64,000 nt of DNA, taken from NCBI RefSeq assembly GCF_029227915.1, contig NC_079875.1, forward strand, positions 23,493,001 through 23,557,000, read 5' to 3'. A program made the position numbers and the translations under genes. This DNA comes from Hydractinia symbiolongicarpus. Lineage: Eukaryota; Cnidaria; Hydrozoa; Anthoathecata; Hydractiniidae. Below, piece by piece: positions 46,261 through 56,603 of the stretch. The notes beneath the pieces were generated by a model. That model was not told the origin of the DNA and searched no databases. It saw nothing but the letters and a program-made list of their open reading frames with translations. How positions within the stretch are numbered: position 1 is the stretch's first letter; each line of letters starts with the position of its first letter.

Positions 46261-48281
46261 GCAGCTCAGAATTGTGTTAATAGTGGTTACTTACATTTTC
46301 CAAATCTCCTTTTTCATTCATGCTTGTTAATTTTGAGGTTTGTTTTTCTGAATAAAAAAATGGATAAAATAATTAAACATAACCTTAATTCCGTTGAAAA
46401 TTAGATGGAGGACGTTTAAGATCCATAGCTAAAGAGAGCTTACACACGTCTTTAATACAGCTATTTAAAGTCTCGACTTTTACACAATAAAACTTCATGA
46501 AACTCTTTATATCTGTTGACAGTAATTCATGTTCTTTCACAAGACAACATTCTTTTTTGTGAAATTTTAGGTTAAAATATACCAATCCCAAGGAATTCCA
46601 GTTTCACAACATTTAAATAAATCTTCAACGTTTTCTATCGAATAAATACATCAGCAGAGCCCAGATTTATTATACCCAAGAACTTTCTTTTTTCATGCAA
46701 AAATGCACTAATTTTTGGCATCATAATACTAAAATTAAATTTGTTTAATTAACCTGCAATTTGCATTCTCTAAGACATACATCTTCATTTTCCTTTCTGC
46801 AAAAAATCGACAACAGAAGCAAAATAACAAGGGTCGTCAGTGTCATTAATACTATTCCAATAAATTCATTGTCTTGTTTTGACAAAAAAATATGCTACAA
46901 TCTTATTCTCAACAGAATGGAAATAATGGCTAGCTGTACAGTTGCCTTTTGTTGTATTCAACTTTGAATAATATTGATGAAAACTTGGGGATGATCGAAA
47001 AGCTAATGGATTTCCCCTGCCTCCTGCAAGACACTGGTAATTAGTCTGTAAAAGAATAGTTATCAGGTGGTCAGAAACTGTGAAAATCAAAATTGCAAAT
47101 TGACGTACTGATCCATTAATATTTCTACAAGGTCGCTTGATACCTTTTTTTCTTCTTAATCAATTAAGTTTGCAACTTTATCTCCAGGCTATTGTGGCCT
47201 CTGAGCTATAACGGAGCCTGAGGATTTCCTTCCAAACCTTCATATAGCAATAAAACGACAGAAGTAACTTGCAAATGGTCAAAATTAGGTTGCAATTGCA
47301 GAGAAAAATATTGTAAATCACGGCGGGCTATTTCCCGTGTGAAAATGCTTAACTCGTATTTTTCAAACGGCCTGGCTATTTTGTCAAGGATTGTTACATG
47401 GAGTTTGCGCCGCAATTCGACACTCCTTCAATTGCAACCTAGGTTTTCACAATAGCAGGTACAACAGCAGCGCGATGGAGAGATTTGTAGAAAAATAAAA
47501 ATGGCTACCTGGCTAAACACACTGAAAGGTTGCTGCAAGTGTTTAAAGTTTTGATTTGGTATATAACGAGTAAAAAATGGATAAATTATTGTTATTTTAT
47601 GGCTTTCGTAGCTACCGTTACTCATTATTGCATATAATAAAAAATAAAAAGAAGATGGGATGGAGGCAGCACAGCTAGCTAGCTGCCAGAACACACAGGA
47701 CAGTCAAACAACAAAAACTACTTTTGTGACACATTGTATCTCAATATGAAGCAAATAATAACACAACAACTCTGTTTAAATAAAACATATGAACTATGAA
47801 AACTTTTTTTTAATAAAATATAAACTATCATATAGCTAGTGTTTTATAACATCTATTCACAGAAAAAAATGATGATGATCTAGAATTTGTTTTCTTTTGC
47901 AAGAGAAAATTTGGCATTGCCATGCTCATAAAAATAAAATATATTTGTATAAAATACATATTCTTTGATGTAAATATTATAAATTTTATGCTGTAATAGT
48001 CACCATACTTTCTATATGATTACGTCGTAAACATTTATGTACCAAATGTTCTGACAAAACATTAATTCACACACATTTATATTAAAAAATTGATTTCTTT
48101 GAGCTTTCTAATTGGGAAAATTAATATTCATACTCTTGCGAAAGACACTATCTCACTGATTCACAAATATACATTGCAAATGTTATGCAAACAAAAAGTA
48201 TATAGCAGAATAAGGAAATAAGGAAAATATACATCTAACACGAACTATCAACATACTGAACTTTTAAACAAAAAACGGTGT
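46261..48281. other. No gene firmly recognised
   Basis: Minus-strand frame 46591-46385 (68 codons) reads like a possible exon (KECCLVKEHELLSTDIKSF) without known domain, followed by an AAG|GTTATG donor-like site just after its stop. Other frames (46866-47090, 47206-47415, 47428-47694) are unassigned. 47700-48281 is AT-rich 3' flank of the long minus-strand gene; AATAAA on the minus strand occurs several times, but none can be assigned. Confidence 0.35.
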
Positions 48282-50660
48282 CTAAATTTCTAAATCAGAA
48301 AAAACCTTTTTCATGAAAGCACTCTCACATAGTTGGCATTTCAAGTTATTTCTAACAAGCAGCAAGCAATGTTCACAACACATATCTCTCTCTGGTATGT
48401 AATCAGATCCTCTTGAAACATAGTGCAACTTATCGTAACCGTTTTCTCTCAGATGCAACAATTGTATGTACTCGTGACGGAAAATTCTTGGCCAGCGACA
48501 TTGGAAAGTGGTATTGTTAGAATACTTTACAATCATCTGGTGCTTTTGCTCCCGCCCTTCCATACTATTACATCCAATTCCGAAACCGTAGCACAGCAAA
48601 GTACTTTCAGCATGGAAAGGTATGCAGTTACATAAAGTCCATAAACTGGGTGAGACGCTTACATCATACCAACAGCTTGACTTGAAAAGTAGTTTACATT
48701 GCTTCTTTAAATCTTTTAAAAGTTCCAAATTGAAATTCTCTACACGTACTGATAGTGAAATAATTTTTCGCAAACATATGAACTGAAAATGGATTTGATG
48801 CAGCCTTATTTTCATTTGTTCACTCTTCAATTCATTTAAAATAAGTAAATTTAATTCTGGGAAATGACAAAGAAAGGCTTTACTCTCCTTTCCACGAAAA
48901 CGAAAAGTGAAACTACTTTCATTCTTAGAACTGCTTTCATTAAACCACCGGATAATTTTTTTCGACAAAAAATTACATCCCATTGCTGAACGTATAAAAT
49001 TAACAAATTTAATTAAAGCATGTGAGGAAGGTATATCTTTAAATGCTTTGTAGGAATTCAATGGAGCAGTTGCCAAACATAGATTGAATAACTTCATGAA
49101 GTGCTCTTTGACGACATTGTTCTTCAGATGAAGAGGTTCGCCTTTTGCTTTATCAATATAATGGCCAACCAAGGGGACTTCTTCTTGTCTACCTTTCAAA
49201 ACTTTAGATATATAAGATGTCAAGTTACTACGTTTCGTTGCACTATTTCCTTTGCATTTAACTTCGATTTCTTTTTTTTTACCTTCAACCTTTTTGGCAT
49301 CACTTATGCGTTTGTGATAGTTGAAGGGCATCCATTTGTCACTTTGCTTGGTTCCGTATGTATATTCAAATTTGGCTGAATTATCTTTATTTACATTTCC
49401 GAACGTTGAAAAGTAGTAGGCTGAATTTGTTAGTTCCCCAGCCAAAAAAGCCAACATCTTCATATCGTTAGGTAATTCACCCAATAAAAATTCAACTTTG
49501 TAGGCAACTTCATCAACATAAACAGTGAAAACCTGACTTTCCAAAAACTTCACGTCCGACAACAACTTGAGAACATAATTGCGTACAACAGTAGAATTTT
49601 CCTCAGTATCACCACCAAAAATTAAAAAGTTTTCGGAGCTGCTGCATATCCGATTACCAACATTAAGAAAAGAGACTAAAAATGACATACCACAAATAGG
49701 AGCTCCATCCCCACCAAGAGCAAATACAAACAGAAAAGATTCAAAATCTTTTTTTTCAAGCATATTGAATGTTTTTAGTTTGTCACTCCGTTGACGATTC
49801 ACTTTTAAATAGAATTTTGCCAATCGTAACAAAAATTCATTACACGATCTATAATTTCCTGTAACTGATTTTGTTTCATCTCCAAAGGTTAGAGTTGGAT
49901 GTATGTCATGTAGTGTTCCTATATCAATGTTATTGATAATGGTTGCTAAATGAGGATACTGAATATAATTAACCACTGAATTCTGTTTATTCTGGGAAAT
50001 TCTATTTGCCTTTCTAATTGCCATGTATTTAGCTTTCCCCATGACATTGTGGCTGTAAAAAACATTGAGAGAACGTAGTTTATTATCTTCTGAATTGTAA
50101 AATTCTTCATTTGCTATTTTGATGGTAGTTTCCTTTATCTGTTTTACTACAGATGATTTAGCATTCAATAAACTTTTTGCAAACATTTTTGAGGGGATTT
50201 TCGAACACAATGTGTCAATCATACCAAACATAACCGGCTGAACAGATTCCTTAGACCCTCCGTGAATGGCAGAACAAGCTTCAAATGTTTCCAGACGACG
50301 TGTATCTTTTGCTGATCTATTTAAATCACTAGATGATGGGAATTTACTACGCCTCTCAGCTGTTACCTTGCTGATGCTAAATTTGACTTCAGAGTCCACT
50401 CTATTCTTACTACACTCATAGTTTAGGTGTCTAACACGTTTTCTTTTTCTAGCTAATCTATTTCTTAACTTATCAACATCCCTTTCAATCAAAGTTATCT
50501 CACTGCTCAATGCTGCTAATTGTTTTTGTTTTTCCTCAATTAGGTTACTCTGATTTGAAATTTTCAAATCCATATCGTTGATTTTTTTTCTGTTTGATGT
50601 ATATTTTCCTAACTGGGAAAACTTAATGTTTTGTGCCTTTGACTTTCCTTTAGGAGGCAT
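48282..50660 (-). CDS. Intact RAG1/Transib-like DDE transposase candidate, about 792 residues
   Basis: Single uninterrupted frame. The start MPPKGKSKAQ at 50660 is preferred over an ATG six codons upstream. Numbering from the upstream ATG: a basic N-terminus; a coiled coil at about 45-80 ending in RLARKRKRVR; GGDGAP with D324, followed by a hydrophobic strand GMSFLVSFLNVG; ELPNDMKMLAFLAGELTNSA at 401-420; GHYIDKAKGEPLHLKNN at 505-521; PSLWTLCNCIPFHAESTL, then GFGIGCNSMEGREQKH with E707 and E710 at 698-713; RWPRIFRHEYIQLLHLRE; and a C-terminal CCEHC...CQLC pair (767-784) likely to bind zinc. Order and spacing resemble the RNase-H-like core of RAG1/Transib (a GDG first Asp, a late EGxE), but the second acidic residue is uncertain (D509 or E514). 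No terminal inverted repeats were found. It could be a recent transposon or a domesticated gene. Confidence 0.6.
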   Translation of the reverse strand: MPPKGKSKAQNIKFSQLGKYTSNRKKINDMDLKISNQSNLIEEKQKQLAALSSEITLIERDVDKLRNRLARKRKRVRHLNYECSKNRVDSEVKFSISKVTAERRSKFPSSSDLNRSAKDTRRLETFEACSAIHGGSKESVQPVMFGMIDTLCSKIPSKMFAKSLLNAKSSVVKQIKETTIKIANEEFYNSEDNKLRSLNVFYSHNVMGKAKYMAIRKANRISQNKQNSVVNYIQYPHLATIINNIDIGTLHDIHPTLTFGDETKSVTGNYRSCNEFLLRLAKFYLKVNRQRSDKLKTFNMLEKKDFESFLFVFALGGDGAPICGMSFLVSFLNVGNRICSSSENFLIFGGDTEENSTVVRNYVLKLLSDVKFLESQVFTVYVDEVAYKVEFLLGELPNDMKMLAFLAGELTNSAYYFSTFGNVNKDNSAKFEYTYGTKQSDKWMPFNYHKRISDAKKVEGKKKEIEVKCKGNSATKRSNLTSYISKVLKGRQEEVPLVGHYIDKAKGEPLHLKNNVVKEHFMKLFNLCLATAPLNSYKAFKDIPSSHALIKFVNFIRSAMGCNFLSKKIIRWFNESSSKNESSFTFRFRGKESKAFLCHFPELNLLILNELKSEQMKIRLHQIHFQFICLRKIISLSVRVENFNLELLKDLKKQCKLLFKSSCWYDVSVSPSLWTLCNCIPFHAESTLLCYGFGIGCNSMEGREQKHQMIVKYSNNTTFQCRWPRIFRHEYIQLLHLRENGYDKLHYVSRGSDYIPERDMCCEHCLLLVRNNLKCQLCESAFMKKVFSDLEI

Positions 50661-50715
50661 GGCATAGAAATACAACAAAATAAAAACATTTAACTAGGAT
50701 AAAAATCCAATTCTG

Positions 50716-51219
50716 TCAATAACTACATACCATACCATATTGATTGACAACTTTGTACGATGCAGTTATATTTAATGTCTTTGTTGACACTTTGTAATGT
50801 AAAATACATTTTTTTTCATCGTCACATATTATATCACCGACGGCATTGCTTTTAAACTTCTTTTTGAATATTTTATTGATATCAAGGCTAGACAAGTTTG
50901 ATAAATGGAATTTCAATGACCCAAGATGGTGAAAAATAATACTAATTTCTTTAATGATACCACTTTTGTCTTTCTTAACAATCAATTCTCTACCGTAAGC
51001 TGTGCGGAAGTCGCGAATGGCTTTATAAACAGCTAAAAATATTTCGGAATGGACACGTTCATTAATGACAACTTTGAAGGGATTATACAAAGTTTGTTTT
51101 GCTTGAATTTTTCGATTAAGAGATGTTAAAATTGTATCGAAGTGAAACTTTATTAAATTGATGACGAGGATATTTTTTTCGTCCAACTCTGCATATGAAT
51201 CAATTAAATCTGACATCAT
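50716..51219 (-). CDS. Unknown protein frame upstream of the transposase-like gene, about 167 residues
   Basis: The frame extends to 51300, but the first 27 codons lie in an AT repeat. Translation likely begins at the double Met (MMSDLIDSYAELDEKN), shortly after a TATGTTTTTAG acceptor-like site (51229). The product is lysine- and isoleucine-rich with predicted alpha/beta alternation: LIKFHFDTILTSLNRKIQ, then VYKAIRDFRTAYGRELIVKK, IIFHHLGSLKFHLSNLSS, and a terminal VSTKTLNITASYKVVNQYG. No known domain. It ends 55 bp before the ATG of the transposase-like gene, on the same strand. A very short intron (GTATGG... to TCCTAG, about 42 bases) could in principle join the two. More likely it is a separate ORF or an N-terminal exon of the same transposon or gene. 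Intactness alongside its neighbour suggests shared fate. Confidence 0.45.
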   Translation of the reverse strand: MMSDLIDSYAELDEKNILVINLIKFHFDTILTSLNRKIQAKQTLYNPFKVVINERVHSEIFLAVYKAIRDFRTAYGRELIVKKDKSGIIKEISIIFHHLGSLKFHLSNLSSLDINKIFKKKFKSNAVGDIICDDEKKCILHYKVSTKTLNITASYKVVNQYGMVCSY

Positions 51220-51384
51220 TATACATGATCTAAAAACATAGGTAATTATAAATATATATATTATATATATATATAGAAAAGAAAAGTTATTATCTGTCAT
51301 TTTAGAAAAAGAAGATGAAAAAGAGAGGATATTTTTATTTACTATCTTAAGTGGATAAATTTTGGAGAGTATTTAATGGTGAAT

Positions 51385-51510
51385 GACCAAAATGGAATAC
51401 TTGGCGGGGATTTAATTTTGCGAATGATAAATTTTATAAAATTTGGCGAGGATTTAATTTGGCGAATACAAAAAAATGTTTATTTTAACGGAATTTATTT
51501 TGGCGAATGA
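51385..51510. repeat. Short degenerate repeat with TTGGCGAGGATTTAATTTGG motif
   Basis: CTTGGCGGGGATTTAATTTT with GCGAATGA (51400), TTTGGCGAGGATTTAATTTG with GCGAATA (51441) and AATTTATTTTGGCGAATGA (51492) are three spaced versions of one motif. They lie just upstream of the minus-strand gene pair and could be subterminal repeats of the same element or promoter-proximal repeats; no matching copies were seen at the other side. Confidence 0.6.
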
Positions 51511-52784
51511 CACAAAGAAATGAATTTTTATGTCTTGGAATGTTTTAAAAAAAATAAGAATAAACGTATATATATATAAACACAAGTTCGTTATTTATAG
51601 GGAAAAAACATTTTTCTTTTCTTAATTAAAAAAAACGGTATTCCAATTCCAGCTCCTTTTAGATCGTTTATTCCTTAAATATATAAATTAGTGGAAATAG
51701 TTTTTCTTATGTGGTCCTTCTTTTATTGCCTGTAAGAATGCGCGTACATATACAGAACTTTGTAAACATTCGCTCATCTATACACAGAACTCTAGCTAGC
51801 TACGGTTTAACGCATCTATTTTGCCTAAAAACCCTAAATTTTTCCTTGTTACTTGTGGATGAATGAAAACTTGCGAAAAAATTAATACATGAGAAAATTT
51901 AGTCAGAATAAAGCATAGCTAGCTATAGCTATACAATGGGACAACACATCCACAAAATATTTAGCTAGCTAGCTAGCTTTAAAGACAAGTTTTAATTTTT
52001 TTTATATGGATGGGTTTCTTGTATATATTGTGAAAAATTGAGAAGTCGGCTATATGAGACCTAAAATATACTTATACTCATAGGACATAGCCAGATAGAC
52101 CATTAACACACCTTAGTTTACAGAATATAATAAAAAAGAAACAATTTAAAAATGGCCGCCATTTCTTAATTCCTGAGACTGCCATACGTAGCTTACTACA
52201 ATTTTCCCATACTTCCGTTGCTTTTATTTACCAAAAAAACTTCAAAATTAAAAAATGTAAAACAACAGAATTGAAGATTCGTCTTACAACTTGCGTTTTA
52301 ATGCCTTCAAATAGAAAAATAATACCATTTAATACTATTCTATACCCAACAAAGTTTGTTACTGGAAGGGTAAAATTGAAAGAGGCACTATTTCAAGACA
52401 GCTAAAAAGACATTCCACGATGTTCAACATAAGCATGTTTATATTCGATCGAAAGAAAATTTATTCGACTTTCAAATTCTAGCGCTCGTAAAACCATCAG
52501 ACACGTTTAAAACACATACCAGATAAAAGTATGGTACCATGTACCAAAGATATAATACTTACGGTCCTCGACCGTTTTTAAAAACCTACGGGCCGAAAAA
52601 CGCGGACGCTTTTGATAAGCATTTCTTGGACCGTTTTTACCCGCCGTGAATTGCGTAGTTTATCTAAGAATTGCAAAAGTACTAGAAATTTTGGAAGAAA
52701 ACATCACCAGTTTGTCAATAGATTAAATTTCTGCAACTCTGGCTCAAATGGAGATTAACATTACAATTGAAGGTAGCACAGGGT
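51511..52784. other. No gene recognised
   Basis: AT-rich, with GCTAGCTAGCTAGC palindromic run at 51962-51976. Sequence around 52560-52640 is G+C-richer (ACGGTCCTCGACCG, CGGGCCGAAAAACGCG) but unassigned. Confidence 0.4.
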
Positions 52785-53290
52785 AAAATCATTCAACGAA
52801 AGATCTTATTCGTTGTTGATTTATCGAATTGGTGGACATGGATAGGGAAATATCTAAGTTTGTCCCTAAGTGCTTGTACGATTCTGTATTCTGTATTTCA
52901 TCGCTTCCATTTTTTTCTTTTTTTAGATTGATCACTAATTCATTATTAAGTAAATACAATGCAATACACTGTAGATCTTCATTTAATTGACTTTCAATCA
53001 ATTCCCCTCAATTTTTACCTATCGTCAGCCAAATTCAAAGATTGTGAATTAATTAAACAATGTTTAAGTTATTAAAATATAACAAAAATAGTACGGCCCT
53101 CAAATCGACCCTTGGGATATCCCACAAAATATCATACAATCAGATTTGGATTTCTCAGCCATACAAAAAAAATTGCTTGCATTTCTTAGTTTGTGTAGAA
53201 GAATTGAATAACTCAGTGTCAAAAGCTTCTGACAAATCAATATAGAGCACTCGAACAAAAAATTTTGATTTATCTACAGCCTTTCGGATG
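52785..53290 (-). pseudogene. LINE (jockey/CR1-like) reverse-transcriptase relic
   Basis: Minus-strand blocks in order: VRVLYIDLSEAFDTELF (motif A, about 53255-53205), CGISQGSI-stop-GPYYF (motif B, GxxQGSxLGP, about 53125-53100), NLADDR (decayed YADD motif C, about 53033-53016), then ESQLNEDLQCIALYLLNNEL and VINLKKEK, then SYKHLGTNLD (52995-52860), the conserved hydrophobic and YLG blocks after motif C. There are several frame changes and stops. Only about 500 bp is preserved, with no endonuclease. Clade assignment from these short blocks is tentative. Confidence 0.75.
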
Positions 53291-55184
53291 TTGAATGTAA
53301 TAGGCAAAGTTATATAAAACCAGTAAATGAGACATGTATATTTTATATATATTTATTTATACATAAAAACTTGAATGTAATACGTGAAGTTATATAAAAA
53401 CAGTAAAGCAAAATTTCCTGTGTAAACGTTCACTCCTGTTAGTCCCCGTGCCCACTTAAATATTAGAAACGCATCCAAATTGCATTAAAAGTATTCCAGC
53501 CATTGTATCTATCAAAGAACCTACCTACCTCTCTACACACATCATGGAAAAATAGAGAAAAATCTCTTAGCTTGTTTTGCCAATGCCACCAATTATCTAT
53601 ACGAACGGATTTAACTGAGTCAGCTTGAACTGCTATATTTTCAAACAAGAAGGAATTAATTTCAAATAAGATTCCTTAAGTCAAGCGTAAATTTTTAACC
53701 TTTCCCATTTCCTTCAAGACAATAAAAACATTTCCTTGGTAGTGTAGAACAAAACACTTTTTTATTAAGTTACTGCTTGACGATATTGATTTGAAATTCG
53801 TTCGAAAGCTGCACAATTATTACCATTCTCAACGAAGCAAACTATATTGCCAATGGTGAATTAGATTCAGTATCCCTTGTGTTTATTCGAGCACTGTTAT
53901 ATTCTTCCAACCAAAGCTAAGTGCCAGTTAAAATCCCAGGTGAAACGAAGAGATCTACCAGAAGTCTAACCTTTATTCTATTCTACAGTGGCATCAACCT
54001 TCGACTTCTTTTTTGTGGCAGTGTAATTTTTCAATGTCTGTCCTATAAATAAAAATGGCATACTGCTACAATGAGAATGTTAGACATGTAATCCTTCCTT
54101 AAGCACAATCCTGTTTGAGCACAAGACGGCAGTAAAGAATAATAATTCTTCCCGTTAGTGTCAGTGTCGAAAATGTTATAAACAAACTTTTTTTTGATCA
54201 AATCGATTTCAAACTATTTGTAAAAATTCGTTCAGTCTGACAATATCTTTTCTTGCATTGATTTTTCTTTACTTTCTTGTTCTATAAATAAATTAAAAAC
54301 AGATGCATTTTTTTATTTACCTTTAAATCAGGTAAATGCAAAAATTATTTTCTTGAAATGTCGTAGGATATTAGTAACCGTGGTATGAATTCCCTACAAG
54401 AACAAGATACGATGTCATTATTAATTCCTTACTTGATAGTTATAATAAAAGCGAAAAAGTCATTAAACTAAAAACTTTTAGGAAATATGTTTTTATGAAA
54501 TAAAAGAAATATAAATTTTATAACTATGGAAGGCATTGCAAAGTCATCATCCTTAGTCAAATAAAAATGATGAAACAAAAAGTGCGTTTTAGTTTTGATG
54601 ACAACTTTTTTCCCGCCAAAAATATTTAGATTGTCTTCTCTTTAGATTAAATCTGAACATATTTTAGTTTAGTTTAATCTCCCTTAGAAATTGTAACCAT
54701 TGCAAGGACTGTACTTTTTTGCTGCATTACATTTTTGTTACTTGTTAGCTTCTAAAAGACAGAAAGTAGAAACAGCCATAACTAATAAACACTAGGTTGT
54801 TATAAAAATTTTAAGAAAGAGGATGAGTTATATATAATATAATAAATACAAATATAAATCGCGAGGTATTGTATTCAGACAACAATCGGAACTCAAGTTT
54901 GAGAATCTGATCATTTTTTGACTGTAAAAATGGTCTTTCAGGGGTTAAATTATTCAGTTTTCTAAAATCATGCAAAACGTTCTTTTCTTTTCTTTATATA
55001 AAGATGACTTATTATTGTTTCAGTAAAGAATACTAGTTTACCTCAGTTCTGTCACATTTGGGAAACCACAAGATGTAGGACGTTTTGTCTTTTTTCAGAG
55101 AAACATTTTGAAGTGTCCAAAAGTCTCGCGAATTTAAAATAATCATGGAAACCAAAATGACACGCCTAAACTAATAAAAATATA
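53291..55184. other. No gene recognised
   Basis: AT-rich. A duplicated phrase, GAATGTAATANGNNAAGTTA followed by TATAAAANCAGTAAA, occurs at 53293 and 53373, about 80 bp apart. The minus-strand frame 53648-53463 has no known domain. Nothing else supported. Confidence 0.4.
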
Positions 55185-55358
55185 CTAGTCGTTAGCCCGT
55201 GGAAAAATCCATGGGGTCGCCCGTCCTTTAAATTTACCCGTCGCCACAAAGTGGATAGAAATATAACGCATTTGAAATTCGTGGTTCCGTAACGCGTCTT
55301 TCTAACTTAGAAGGGGGTCCTCGCAGAGACAGACAAAATACGGTTATTATTGTAGAGA
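55185..55358 (-). mobile_element. Very short Helitron (~174 bp)
   Basis: On the minus strand it starts TCTACAATAATAACCG followed by TTTTGTCTGTCTCTGCGAGG and ends CCCATGGATTTTTCCACGGG, CTAACGA, CTAG (55188-55185) before T. The CCC(A/G)TGGA and TCCACGGG arms form the 3' hairpin with a T loop. Same family as the 1.68-kb element at 59.6-61.3 kb, but almost all internal sequence is missing. Confidence 0.8.
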
Positions 55359-55366
55359 ATGTTTGT

Positions 55367-55440
55367 CACTGAATATATATAGTGAGATACTATATTTAAT
55401 CAGTGACACACTATATATATTCAGTGTAATTTTATATTCA
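55367..55440. repeat. Inverted repeat with 18-bp arms
   Basis: CACTGAATATATATAGTG (55367-55384) and its exact reverse complement CACTATATATATTCAGTG (about 55408-55425) are separated by about 23 bp. Further CAGTGA-TATATAT phrases follow to 55472. Possibly the ends of a small foldback element next to the Helitron. Confidence 0.7.
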
Positions 55441-55809
55441 TTCAGTGACATTATATATTTATTTAGTGATACTTTTGTTGCCAATAATGTGTAGTATAAT
55501 TTTATTAGCATGCATGATTATTTTTAGTAAAAATATGCATATAAGAAGCTTGTTTTAAAATATGGTCAATAAAATATAGGTCTGCATGAGTTCACCTGGT
55601 CTGTAGATTTTACTTGTGACTTGTGTGCGGAGCAACTGGGGAAAAAAGTACATGTAGGCTCAATGTGTAGAAGAATTTTTTAATAACCTTGAAAATGTTA
55701 TTGCAAGAGTGAAAGATCTTAATCAAGAAAAAGCCCCGGTTTTGTTATAACTAGTGAAATTAATGAATTGATCTACACTTTTCAAATTTTCATTAAAGAG
55801 CTAAGAAGA

Positions 55810-56460
55810 GTTGATAGAAACTAAGTTAATATTAACAACAGACGACTCGCAATATATTCTCGAGGAACTAAGTATTTTGATCAAAGTGGACCTGGTAGGC
55901 CGAAGTATGACATTTCAGAGAAAATTAGAAAATAGTTTGACAGACATTATCTCCCTGTTATCAGTTTCACGTTGGACAATACTCAGAAGAGTTCAAGAGT
56001 TCAGAATTTTTGAGGAAACAGGTTGTTCCAAAATTTCGACATGGAGTATGCATTAAGGAGATCTATGGTTTTGGGTCAATTGAGATCGATGAATTTACGT
56101 TTTCAACAATGACGTGTGACAGAAGGGATTGATCCGGAAGGATCTCAAATAGAATGGCGTATTCTAATAAAAAAGCGTAAGTACCTGGACCAAATAGTTT
56201 ATGACATTTGGACGGCCATCATAGGTTGGTGAATTAGGGATTTGTAATGCACGGTTGCATAGATGCGTTATCAGGAATAATAATGTTTCCACAATGCACT
56301 TGTTATGATAAAACTGATACAGTATTATCACACTTTGAACAAGCCGTATGTACTTATGGTATCCCCTTAAGAGTAAGGACTAAAAAAGGAGGAGAGAATG
56401 TTCTTGTTTGGGATCGAATGATTAAGATGCGTGAAGCAAACAGAGGCAATTATTAACCAA
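55810..56460 (+). pseudogene. Integrase-core-like transposase relic
   Basis: Plus-strand blocks: GPGRPKYDISEKI (about 55885), VSRWTILRRVQEFRIFEETG (55970), GIDPEGSQIEWRILIKKRKY (56130), then a blurred WHLDGHH-like stretch reading IVYDIWTAIIGW (56200), and MHGCIDALSGIIMFPQC, FEQAVCTYGIPLRVRTKKGG, ENVLVWDRMIKMREANRGNY (56247-56456). The pattern GxIDG-SR...YG-P-RVR-DKGGEN-x-VW is that of an rve-type integrase core in a family of animal transposon-like genes with an N-terminal HTH. The Asp expected in RxDKGGEN is Lys (RTKKGGEN), and stops and frame shifts are frequent, so it is inactive. Confidence 0.7.
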
Positions 56461-56603
56461 ATAGGCTTGGTGTGATGAAGTACGTTTGATGTGAGTTTTA
56501 TTTCACATTTCAAGCATTAGAGGAGTAGCTTTTTCAATTTACGTTTCAAAATTATTGTATTAGTTTTTTGCGTACTTATTTCAGCGTTTTTTAGGTTTTG
56601 TAC

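Noticed and set aside
49101-49794. Plus-strand frames within the transposase-like gene
   Set aside because: Shadows of the long minus-strand coding sequence.
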